Source: Malachius bipustulatus (Eukaryota > Arthropoda > Insecta > Coleoptera > Melyridae). From it: a stretch of 64,000 bases of DNA. The position numbers were made by a program, and so were the translations under genes. This document shows positions 10,748 to 20,418 of the stretch, piece after piece (the first letter of the stretch is position 1; each line of letters begins with the position of its first letter). The DNA lies in contig OU342630.1 of the NCBI GenBank assembly GCA_910589415.1, positions 69,126,186-69,190,185 on the forward strand, read 5' to 3'. The notes under the pieces are model-generated. The model was not told the DNA's origin, made no database searches, and saw only the letters and a list, made by a program, of their open reading frames with translations.

Positions 10748-11705
10748 CCCAGATAGCACCGAGTGTCCTATGGACGTCCGTTGAGTATCCATTATACGTC
10801 CATTGGTCCATGGACAATAAATGCACGTCCTACGGACTTCTCCGCACGGACTTCCTATGTACGTCCACAAAAGTACGTCCATTGGACGTCCATCGAGTTA
10901 TTTTTGACTATTGCGCATGACGTGCTGTCGCAGAGAGGAAGAGAATAGCAGCACAAGTGCGCACGCACCCGCTAAGCACCCCATCTTCCTTCCATTCTTC
11001 CACTATTATACAATCCACATTCCTACATTATTATACATTAATTCGTCCCAAGGAAAGACTTCCGCCATTCCCATCAAACTCAAGACTGCTAGCGTGAAGA
11101 TGAAGACATCTGCATTATACAGTGAACAAAAGAAAGAAATTCGATGAATCTTTAATTTTTAGAGTTTGTGAAAAATCCAAAAACTAATATTTTTCATCAA
11201 ATTTACCAATATTATCAATGAAAATTACCAGATTTTACGTAAAACTTAATGATAGAAACACGTAAGTAGGTAAGTACCTACCTAGTCGTTTTCCTGTATC
11301 TTTAGCCGTTATCAACGTTGTTTTCAAAACAGAAAATTACCGTATATAACCCTATACCTATCACAACATTTATTGGATTTTTCAAAACTCTAAATTACAA
11401 GACTTATCGAATATTTTCTGTCTTTTGTTCCTCACTAAGATATTTATCAGCAAATGCTTTGTGGACATCCGATAACGGACTCTCTATGGACATCCGATAA
11501 CGGACTCCCTATGAACGTCCGATAACGGACATCCTATGGACGTCCGGTAACGGACATCCTGCGGATGTCCAAAGTTGTGACAAATGGACACTGAGTGGAC
11601 GTCCCATGGACGTCCATAGGACAAAAACGGACGTCCTATGGACGTCCGTTGGTACATAGAGGGATGTCCATTGGACGTCCATGGGACTACTTTGTGCTGT
11701 TTGGG
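10748..11705 (+). mobile_element. GGACGTCC palindrome-array MITE, copy 1
   Basis: The ends are CCCAGATAGCACCGAGTGTC on the left and, as reverse complement, CCCAAACAGCACAAAGTAGT on the right. Both ends are arrays of ATGGACGTCC-type palindromes; the right array (about 11460-11690) contains units of roughly 24 bp such as GATAACGGACATCCTATGGA. The unique core (about 10910-11450) is noncoding. A near-identical, oppositely oriented copy is at 30260-31239. Flanking dinucleotides (AT here, TA at the other copy) suggest a 2-bp target duplication. Frames translating as repeated DVPWTS/GRPL are products of the palindromes. Confidence 0.85.
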
Positions 11706-12471
11706 ATTGGCTTATTGGCTACTGGAACCTCTATTCTATTTCTACTTCTTCTTCTTCTTCCATCTGTTTTGTCTATATGTATATGCCTACTATAGTCCAA
11801 TAAAGTCTAAAAAGTCATACGTATCGATTAAGAATACACATCCTTTTGATAGTTCGATTTATTTTGTTTCATGTACGTGTTTTTATAGTAACCGTCCAGT
11901 TTGTCTAAACACTCCATCCCGCATAAATAAGTATACGTCAACATTGGTTTTGAATGAGAATTAAATGCACAACACAGAGGATAGAATGTCATTACGTGAA
12001 TAAATTTTATGTAGTTGTCAGTGGCTCTCAAACTGACGTAAGCGGTTCAATTCATTTTTTGAATGATTCCTTCAATAATTACGCTCGTTCACAAAACTTG
12101 ACAATTAACTGTTTGACATTTTCTGGTGAAATTAAAAATATTAATTCGGACGATTAGTAAGACGTCACATCTGACTTTTTAACCCTTAACCAAATACCTT
12201 AAAATATTAATACCGGACACTTCCTCTCAAAACCTCCGTCCATTTTTACAGCGCCCTCATGCAGGAACTGGGGACACTAAAGCTGTTTTTAAATTCAAAG
12301 TTAGGTAACTTTTCACGGATTTTGACAGCTGCAGTCAATCATAATTATTAATAATTTGTCATTATAGTAATTGAACGTTTTAGTTTCAAGTATAATTTCA
12401 ATTTAAAGTTACTCTCAAAGCATTATATCAGCGGATAATTTTGTTGGGTACCAGTTAAATAGGCATTTATA

Positions 12472-12800
12472 ATGTACCGCTGTATTAAAGTGAACATAGG
12501 TATTATGTCTGGAAAATATGTGCTGTGTGCTGTGTGCGGTTGCTCCGACTATGGATTGTTAAGCATGTCCAGATCTTTCCACGGTGTTCCAAGCAGGAAT
12601 AAAGAATTATGTATAAAGTTAACTTTAGAAGACGCGTAAATAAACTTATTAATATTTTATAACTATGCTGATGGAAATAGGAACAAGCAATAGGTTATAA
12701 TAACATCGATGAGTGACGAAATTTTGAAAAAGTGTGGAGTGTCGAAGCCGATTTCTCACCATATTATTTTGTACTGATCATTTCAAAGAGGAAAATTTTG
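12472..12800 (+). pseudogene. THAP-domain relic of a P-type transposase
   Basis: The frame from ATG 12472 reads YVLCAVCGCSDYGLLSMSRS, FHGVPSRNKELCIK and would leave through a GTAAAT donor at about 12635. Downstream, near 12770-12800, is CTDHFKEENFVN. Together they give the C2CH pattern C-x2-C...C-x2-H with the CxDHF signature of THAP DNA-binding domains, the N-terminal domain of P-element transposases. Between them the frame is inconsistent, and no catalytic region follows, so it is a truncated relic. Confidence 0.6.
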
Positions 12801-13392
12801 TTAATTAATCCAGCAAATAATAGACCTTTAAAACTGCAAGGAAGCACATTATTGGAATTGCGGCAAATAAAAGGCTCACACTTAGGTATATAGCGATTCA
12901 ATCTTTTTGAAATATACCTACCTAAAGATATTAATAATATTGTGTGTAATAGTAGTTAATTATTGTTAATATAATAAACGTATTGAAAACTTTGTTGTTT
13001 ATTGTTGTATTAAATCTTCGTCCCAATTTCCTCCGTTTATTCCGTCTAATAAATTTTAAGAGCTTTTCATTCAGCGTTGATATTTAAAACTCCCGCTATG
13101 TTTCACCAAATTTAATTTTTAGTGTCCCCAGTTCATGCTTGGCGGCGCTGCTAAAATGGACGCAACCTGTTGCAATGCTATAGGTATAGGCAGTGTTGGG
13201 AAAGATCATTTCTAAAAAGATCTAGATCAGATCAAAGATCATTTAAAAATTAGAGATCTAGATCAGATCATAGATCTCGAAATTGAAAATGATCTAGATC
13301 AAAGATCAGATCATCAAATAAAAGATCTGAGTTTTAGATCACTAAAAAGATCAATTTTTTTTTCAACATCAATTTCAAAGTTTTCATTATAC

Positions 13393-14989
13393 TGTAACGT
13401 CGTTAAAGGTTTTATTCTTTAATTAGCTCCATTTAATATTATTAAATAAGATATCATTGTCTAAATCCCTACTATAAAGGTGTCCGCCTAGCCACTTTAT
13501 TTGATTGAAACATGAATTTCGATCCAACATCGCCACCTGTTGCCGAGTGGTAAAACTAACTAAACTAGGCAAGTTCAAGATCCCTACCTTGTAGTACAAT
13601 CTGTAACTTCTTTCTCTTACAATCTTCCTTTTCGATTAACTAGAAACACAGATGTCGCTGTGATGTAGTTTAGGAAGATGAACTAACACCCTTTTGAGTT
13701 GCGCAAAAGGATTGGTCCTTTTCGCGAGTCTGGAACAGGCTCGGCCATCTTCCAATCTCGGTGCTTGAAGCGACAAGTCGCACCCCTACCTTTTCTCTTT
13801 ATCTAAGGACCGATTAATAAATCGGGTAAGTAAATTGTTCAAACTATCTGAAACTTTCTCTAATAGAGTTTATATATTGTTATAGTTCTTTCTACCTACC
13901 CTATCAATCGGGGGTACTATCTTATCTCGTCGGAAAACCTATCTACGAAGTAGAACCCCACCTGTCTTCCCGGACGCCATATTGGTTTCCATTTCTGGTA
14001 CATCTGAATATCCGCTTTTATGGAAGGAATCTCTTACACTATCTGAAAGTTTTGCTGCTACCTGCCCCTAAATACTGGATCTCATCATTCGGAGCCTCAT
14101 ATTTTCATCTTTTATCTAACCTCGAAGGACGACCACGCTACCAGTGTTAGGCACGTGTTCCCACGGGACGCGACACCGTCCACCAGTCTTTCTGCCACCC
14201 CAGAGGGAGACCACGGTCTCTTATCCTGAGATTTCGTCCAGGGCCCCGCTCTCCAGTCTCGGCACGACATTCCAAGGAAGGCAAAATGTCGTATCAGTAA
14301 GCAAAGTGTGACATAACCTTTTATTGCTCAGAGTGATATCAGAGAAATCTATTAGGAGTTTTGTGTATTTTTATTGCCTTATCTCGTCAAGAAAATGATG
14401 ATGATGTTTTATTAATTAATACATATAATCACCATTATTATTCAAGTAATACTTGAAATGAATTTGTCACTTTTTATGTGAAGGAAAGATAGATATCTAT
14501 TTTCTCTACCAGTTAAACTGTTAAATGAGATATTTTGCAATTAACTTCATGATCAATTAATTAGTAATTTCATAACCATAGAATTTCAATAAGTTATGTT
14601 GTAAACAGAATTCATAAATATACTTTTCATTAAAAGATCAACTTTATTATTCAGTAGGTAGATACTACAGTAGTTAGAAATAGTTAACATCTCATAACCT
14701 GAGTGAATTTTGATGCCTTTATAGTTCAGGTTACTTTAGATCAATTATTCAAAAACCATAAGGCACTGGCATCCCACTATCTTTTATCTTAGAGGAAATT
14801 AAACTGTACCGCTTTATGCTGCTGATGTTACCACAGTCGCACGAAATCTGGGTGAGATTTTGGTGCATCAATTAATACTTCGGCCCAACGAAGGTAAGTC
14901 GGCAATTATTTCAACAACGATCGAATTTTAATTGGCCAAGAATCATTTTAATTGGCCCAGAGCCTAATCAAATTAGCACGACCGCAGCA
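13393..14989 (+). repeat. 5' LTR of the Ty3 element
   Basis: It begins TGTAACG and ends GCAGCA; 1597 bp, long for a Ty3/Gypsy LTR. It is pyrimidine-rich with recurrent TATCTTA/TACCTAC motifs. The 3' partner is 22583-24178. Confidence 0.95.
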
Positions 14990-14991
14990 AT

Positions 14992-15009
14992 TGGCACTCC
15001 CCGGTGTGG
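14992..15009 (+). other. Primer-binding site
   Basis: TGGCACTCCCCGGTGTGG begins two bases after the 5' LTR. TGG at this position pairs with the CCA end of a host tRNA used to prime reverse transcription. I cannot name the tRNA from the sequence alone. Confidence 0.75.
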
Positions 15010-15706
15010 AACGTTTACTTCTTTGAATTAGAAATCCAATTTATCTTTATCTTATTTGGCTTTTATGTATCTAGGATTTTCATAAAATAAATCTCATAAT
15101 TATTTGAACTTTACGATTTGTCTGCGATATCACTTGATATTTATATAAATTTCTCTTGTTGCTTACTGCATGTATTATTTATTGAAAGCTTTTGCATGAC
15201 TTAGTTTTAAGCATTATTGTTCCCTAATATATGTGTACCTACCTAATTATCTTTGTGCAAAGTGCCGTGCCGCGAAAACACCTACTTTTTCTTACCGCTA
15301 CACTGCCGCTAAAGGGTAACCCGTCAGGGAGCTTTACGGAGTGGTTGATTATACCGTCGCGATGTCTCGAGCAAGTTTTAGAGAAGCTTAATTCCGTACG
15401 GAGAGGATACTCGATATGAGAGCTCTGTAGTTAAGCTGTCTTTAAAAACTGTATCCAAAAATCTTTCCCTGAAAATTACCTTACCATTTTCTCATTAAGT
15501 TAGGTTAGGTTTCCATTAATTTTTGACTCTCCAGTCAGCTGTTGGTATTAGTGCCGACGAGCGCTAAAGCTATGAGCAGTGTTGCGACGTATCCCTTGCA
15601 TTCTTTACGTCAAACGTAGAAAACGAATTCTTTACGTGTAAAGATACATCATAGCGTCACATAGCTTTTTCGATCCCTACCTTACCGACTTTAGTAGATT
15701 TCAATC
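15010..15706 (+). other. Untranslated leader of the Ty3 element
   Basis: About 700 bp between the primer-binding site and gag, without a supported ORF. It should carry the packaging and dimerisation signals, but none can be recognised by eye. Confidence 0.6.
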
Positions 15707-17137
15707 ATGAATCCCGTTCTAGCTTTATTAAGTGAAGAACTCGCTTACGAAATAGCGATTAGAAAACAAGTCCCATTTAATACACAGGAGAAAAGACGAA
15801 TTCAGTTTCGTGCCCTGTTAAATAGGGAAGAAAATCCTCTTTCTATTTCCGAATCTGTCTACCCTTTTGACAAAGATTCTGCAGAGGTGAAAAAGACTCT
15901 TGCAGATTTGAAAATCAAAATACAGGACGCTCCCTTGTCTCTTAATGACCCTATCTGTCAAAGAATTCAATGTCGTCTGAATCATGTGATCTCTAGAATC
16001 AATAGATTCAAACTTGATCAAGATCCTGAAGCAAAAGCTTTAGCTGATGATTTATTTTCTGAGGCTCTAGAATTAGAAGGTCAATGGCTTCTGAAAAACG
16101 ATCAGTCCCTAGACCAAACTGATAACTCATCCAATTCCCAGAGTGCATCAAGCTCTACTGTCTCCACTCATTCTAGACCTAGTGTTCCAGTTTATAAATG
16201 GAATATTAAATTTTCTGGTTCTTCTAAGGATAATTTGATCCAATTTCTAGAAAAGGTCAAAGAACTTCAAAGGTCGAGAAATGTCACAGACCGTGATCTT
16301 TTTGATTCTGCAATGGATCTTTTTGAAGACAAGGCCCTGATTTGGTTTCGCAGTGTTGCCAGCTCAATTATTTCTTGGGAAGATCTCAAGAATAAATTGA
16401 AAATTACTTTTCTCCCCCTCTCTTACGATGATGACCTATTAGAGGAAATCAAACAAAGGACTCATGGTGAATTTGAGTTAGTTGCTATCTATGTTGCCTC
16501 GATGCAAGGCTTATTTAAGAGATTGTCTACTCCTCCATCAGAAGTGGAACAATTTAAAATAATCAAGAAAAATCTTCATCCCTATTTCCAAAATCATCTT
16601 GCCCTTGTTGAGGTAAACAACATTCAGGACATAATTTCCATTGGAAAGAAGTTAGAAGATAATAGGACTATTATCCAACAATATCGTCCCCCTCCCTCTA
16701 AGAAGGTTCAAAGTCTCTTAAATTCAGACCTGGCATGTTCTGGAGAACCAGCTTCTTTCTCTTCTCGTAAAGCCAGAGGCACACCAACTAAAGGTGCACC
16801 TACACCTAGTAACACCAAGATCCCTGTTACTAACCTTTCTGCAGTCACCTGTTGGAATTGTTCCAACAAAGGTCATACCTATGTAAGGTGTAATCTCCCT
16901 AGAAAAGTTTTTTGTTATGGCTGTGGCCATAAAAATGTCTACAAGTCTAAATGCCCCTCATGTTCGGCAGATTTCCTGAACTCTCTCAAAGTCACTTCTC
17001 GTTCAAAAAACGACGAAGTTGCACAACAGGGTGCAGTGCGACAACAAGAGACAAGCCGCCCAAAGCAAGCCCTTGTAGAAAAGAGCTTGAAGTCAAAGGA
17101 CGATCAGTCTCCTCCCTTTCCAAAAGACCAGCACTAA
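15707..17137 (+). CDS. gag: Ty3/Gypsy Gag
   Basis: A 476-residue structural polyprotein that packages element RNA into particles. After an alpha-helical N-terminal region and a serine-rich linker (about residues 143-162) comes a Retrotrans_gag-type segment starting VYKWNIKFSGSSKDNLIQFL and including ALIWFRSV. A zinc knuckle CWNCSNKGHTYVRC (CX2CX4HX4C) begins near residue 382, followed by a second cysteine cluster CYGCGHKNVYKSKCPSC. The start ATG at 15707 is the first codon of the open frame. The last 42 codons overlap the pol frame. No stop or frameshift disrupts it. Confidence 0.93.
   Translation: MNPVLALLSEELAYEIAIRKQVPFNTQEKRRIQFRALLNREENPLSISESVYPFDKDSAEVKKTLADLKIKIQDAPLSLNDPICQRIQCRLNHVISRINRFKLDQDPEAKALADDLFSEALELEGQWLLKNDQSLDQTDNSSNSQSASSSTVSTHSRPSVPVYKWNIKFSGSSKDNLIQFLEKVKELQRSRNVTDRDLFDSAMDLFEDKALIWFRSVASSIISWEDLKNKLKITFLPLSYDDDLLEEIKQRTHGEFELVAIYVASMQGLFKRLSTPPSEVEQFKIIKKNLHPYFQNHLALVEVNNIQDIISIGKKLEDNRTIIQQYRPPPSKKVQSLLNSDLACSGEPASFSSRKARGTPTKGAPTPSNTKIPVTNLSAVTCWNCSNKGHTYVRCNLPRKVFCYGCGHKNVYKSKCPSCSADFLNSLKVTSRSKNDEVAQQGAVRQQETSRPKQALVEKSLKSKDDQSPPFPKDQH
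17005..17042 (+). promoter_or_regulatory. -1 programmed frameshift site joining gag and pol
   Basis: The heptamer A AAA AAC at 17005-17011 is in the gag frame exactly as X XXY YYZ requires. Six bases later GTTGCAC (17018-17024) can pair with GTGCGAC (17036-17042), a 7-bp stem with one G-U pair and an 11-nt loop. The loop's AGGG could pair with CCCT at 17070-17073 to make a pseudoknot. The pol frame is -1 relative to gag and is open across the site. Confidence 0.8.
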
Positions 17138-20100
17138 TATCTTCCAGTTATCTTGTTGATTTCACTATCCAAAAGGAACAGTGGAAATCATGGTTGCAAA
17201 AAGTTGCAAACTTTTTCGAATCCTTTCGAATACCTCCTAAAAAGGACATACCTAAACCAAGTGCTGACTCTTTGATACCTGTTATAGCTCCAATCTTATT
17301 ATCTAACCCTGTTGACAATAGACCATTTATAGCTGTCAAAATGTGTGACGTACCTTATACAGCCCTCTTTGACACCGGCGCCAATATCTCTGTTTGTGAT
17401 TTGGAAACCATGCAGGAAGTTCTGGGTGAACTACCCATCCCTTCCAAAAATTCGGATTTGTTGTGTTCCCTGAAAAATGCTGACGGTTCCCCTCTATCTG
17501 TTATCGACATAATTGAACTTGATCTGACCATAGATGACGTCACAAAGAAAGTCCAATTCCATGTGGTATCTTCCATTTCACCACAAATTATCTTGGGAAT
17601 AGACGTAGCTCGTATTTTCAACATGATGATTAATTTCGTAAATGAATCTTTCGAAGTTCATCCCGGTGATCCTTCGTCTTCATTACCTTCTATCTTACCT
17701 AATGAACTTACGGTTTGCGCTATCAATAAGATTCAGGATATCTCTTGTTTACCTCCTACCGACCTATCTAGACTTGAATCGACGATAGACAAATTCAAAA
17801 GTTTAGCCCGTGTTGATATACTCCCTGAGACCAATGTGCTATGCCATTCCATAGAAACAACAGACGCTAAGCCTTTTAGACAGAGACAATATCCTTTATC
17901 TCCAACCCTTCAACAATATCTAAATGAAGAGGTAGATAAATTACTTAAGTTAGAAATTGTCGAAAAAAGTAATTCTCCTTGGGTGTCCCCTGTTCTTTTG
18001 GTCCGCAAGAAAGACAAAACATACCGTATGTGTTTTGATGGTCGAAAACTAAACGAGATCACCACACATGACTCATATCCCCTGCCTAGAATCGATACTA
18101 TCTTGAGCAAGCTCAAAGACGCTAATTATCTTACCTCCATCGATTTAAAGCAGGCTTTCTTTCAAGTTCCTTTGGACGAAGAATCCCGCCCAAAGACCGC
18201 TTTTGTAGTTCCCGGGAGAGGTTTATTCCAATTCCGACGAATGCCTTTCGGACTGAGAAACAGTGCTCAAACCCAACAACGTCTTATGGACACAATTTTA
18301 GGTCCAGCTTTGGAGCCATTTGTTTTCGTTTATCTTGACGATATAATTATCGCCACGAATAGTTTCGAGAAACACCTGGAAATTTTAAGGGAAGTATACG
18401 AGCGTTTAAAAGACGCTAATCTTACTGTCAACTTCGACAAATGTCACTTCTGTCGAGATTCTCTCTCCTTTTTGGGTTTTATTATCGATAGAAACGGATT
18501 GCGAGTTAGTGAAGAGAAAGTTAAATCGATTATTGAGTCCCCTGTTCCTCATAACACCACTGGAGTAAGACACGTCCTAGGTATCTTACAATATTATAGG
18601 CGTTTCATAAAGGATTTTTCTACAATCAGTGCTCCTATCTCAGCTCTGCTGCATAACCGAAAAAAGGGACAGTCAATAACTTGGAACTCAGAAGCTGATC
18701 AAGCTTTTAAACTTCTCAAGGAACGACTAACTACAGCTCCCGTTCTAGCTAGCCCAGATTTCTCGAAGCCCTTTTGCATACAGACGGATGCAAGTGATTT
18801 CGGGTTAGGTGCGGTGCTCTTTCAACTCGAGGGAGATTTTGAACATCCCATTGCTTTTGCTAGTCGAATGCTCTCGAAAGCCGAGAAGAAATACACCGTT
18901 ACCGAAAGAGAATGTTTAGGTGTCCTCTTTGGTATAGAATATTTTCGCCCTTATGTCGAAGGTGCAAATTTTACAGTTTACACCGATCATGCCTCTCTTC
19001 TCTGGCTTCGCACGTTAAAAGATCCTATGGGTCGCGTAGCTAGATGGTGTTTACGCCTCAGCCAGTTTGATTTCGACATTAAACATCGAAAAGGCACTTG
19101 CAATGTCCCTGCAGACTATCTTTCCCGTTCTATTTCTTCTATCTCTCTCCAAAACTTTGTACCTGATGATTGGTATAAAGACATGGTCTCCAAAGTTACT
19201 GAGTTTCCTGAGAAATACCCTGACTTTACCATCAAAGACAATATTCTTTATAAACATGTTAAGCCTCGAGTGGAAGTCGTGTCTAACCTATCTGATTGGA
19301 AAATTGTTGTCCCTACTCCTAATCGGGAGGAAATAATTGCTCAATTTCATGACCCTCCAACTTCTGCACATTTTGGAGTAAGTAAAACTTTGGCAAGATT
19401 ATCTGAAGTTTATTATTGGCCTAAAATGATCATCTCAGTCAAAAAGTACGTGAGAAACTGCCAGGTTTGTGGTGCACACAAAGCCCCAAACACTGCTCGC
19501 GTAGGACTCATGGGTAATTATAAGAAAATCAATTTTCCCTTTCAATTTCTCTCTATTGACTTCATGGGACCTTTCCCTCGATCTAAGGCTAGAAACACCC
19601 AACTTTTAGTCGTCACAGATTGGTTTTCGAAGTTCGTTTTGGTTAAACCAATGCCTAATGCTACAGCAGCTGCCGTTACAAAATTTCTTGAGAACCAAGT
19701 GTTCTTAATTTTCGGTGTGCCCCAAATTCTGCTTTGTGACAACGCTCAAATTTTTAAAAGCAGTCTATTTACTAATTTGCTGAAAAACTACGAAGTTAAT
19801 TTGTGGTATAGCGCAAGGCATTTATCTCAGGTGAATCCGACCGAGAGAACGAATCGTACCATCCTTACAGCCATCTCATCTTACATCCGTGACAATCATA
19901 AAGATTGGGATAAAAATGTTTATAAAGTTGCACAAGCAATTAACTTATCGGTGAGCGAAGTTACTAAACACGCTCCAGCTTTCCTACTTTTCGCTAGAAA
20001 TGTCCCTGTAGACGGAACCTTTTACGGTCCAGTCTCAGATAATTATCTAGAATTACCTGATGATCTGTCTTATGTTCATCGAGAACAAGACATATCTAAA

Positions 20101-20418
20101 TTACCTCCTATCTTCAGCGATATACGTGATAGACTTAAGAAAGCTTACGAAGTAAGTAAGAAACATTACGACTTACGCAAGCGCCCCGATGTTTTCACCG
20201 AGGGTGACCTCGTCTGGAAACATACTTACCCACTTTCGAATGCCGCAAAGAATTTTGCTGCTAAATTGGCCCCAAAATTCGTACTATGCCGGATATCTAA
20301 AGTAGTGTCTAAATTAGTGTATGAATTACAAGACCAAGAAGGCAATCCTCTAGGTCGCTGGCATTCTAAAGATTTGAAGGCGTATCGAGGCGAAGACCCG
20401 CCGAAAAGCGACGAATAG
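17011..20418 (+). CDS. pol: Ty3/Gypsy Pol (protease, RT, RNase H, integrase)
   Basis: Expressed as a Gag-Pol fusion by -1 frameshift; the frame is open from at least 16951, but no own start is needed. Protease has ALFDTGANISV (DTG at 17371-17379). RT has the SIDLKQAFFQVPL block, LFQFRRMPFGLRNS and the catalytic YLDD (18331-18342). RNase H has QTDASDFGLGAVL, TERECLGV and YTDHASL. Integrase has an HHCC zinc region (SAHFGVSKT, CQVCGAHKAP), SIDFMGPFPRS, LLCDNAQIF and NPTERTNRT, giving D,D,E with 34 residues between the second D and E (35 is usual). The order RT-RNase H-integrase is diagnostic of Ty3/Gypsy. There is no stop over about 1135 codons. Confidence 0.96.
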   Translation, partial: RRSCTTGCSATTRDKPPKASPCRKELEVKGRSVSSLSKRPALISSSYLVDFTIQKEQWKSWLQKVANFFESFRIPPKKDIPKPSADSLIPVIAPILLSNPVDNRPFIAVKMCDVPYTALFDTGANISVCDLETMQEVLGELPIPSKNSDLLCSLKNADGSPLSVIDIIELDLTIDDVTKKVQFHVVSSISPQIILGIDVARIFNMMINFVNESFEVHPGDPSSSLPSILPNELTVCAINKIQDISCLPPTDLSRLESTIDKFKSLARVDILPETNVLCHSIETTDAKPFRQRQYPLSPTLQQYLNEEVDKLLKLEIVEKSNSPWVSPVLLVRKKDKTYRMCFDGRKLNEITTHDSYPLPRIDTILSKLKDANYLTSIDLKQAFFQVPLDEESRPKTAFVVPGRGLFQFRRMPFGLRNSAQTQQRLMDTILGPALEPFVFVYLDDIIIATNSFEKHLEILREVYERLKDANLTVNFDKCHFCRDSLSFLGFIIDRNGLRVSEEKVKSIIESPVPHNTTGVRHVLGILQYYRRFIKDFSTISAPISALLHNRKKGQSITWNSEADQAFKLLKERLTTAPVLASPDFSKPFCIQTDASDFGLGAVLFQLEGDFEHPIAFASRMLSKAEKKYTVTERECLGVLFGIEYFRPYVEGANFTVYTDHASLLWLRTLKDPMGRVARWCLRLSQFDFDIKHRKGTCNVPADYLSRSISSISLQNFVPDDWYKDMVSKVTEFPEKYPDFTIKDNILYKHVKPRVEVVSNLSDWKIVVPTPNREEIIAQFHDPPTSAHFGVSKTLARLSEVYYWPKMIISVKKYVRNCQVCGAHKAPNTARVGLMGNYKKINFPFQFLSIDFMGPFPRSKARNTQLLVVTDWFSKFVLVKPMPNATAAAVTKFLENQVFLIFGVPQILLCDNAQIFKSSLFTNLLKNYEVNLWYSARHLSQVNPTERTNRTILTAISSYIRDNHKDWDKNVYKVAQAINLSVSEVTKHAPAFLLFARNVPVDGTFYGPVSDNYLELPDDLSYVHREQDISKLPPIFSDIRDRLKKAYEVSKKHYDLRKRPDVFTEGDLVWKHTYPLSNAAKNFAAKLAPKFVLCRISKVVSKLVYELQDQEGNPLGRWHSKDLKAYRGEDPPKSDE

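Noticed and set aside
11595..11964. ORFs reading DVPWTS/GRPL repeats in both GGACGTCC copies
   Set aside because: Translation of the palindrome array; frame-independent repetition and no conserved protein.
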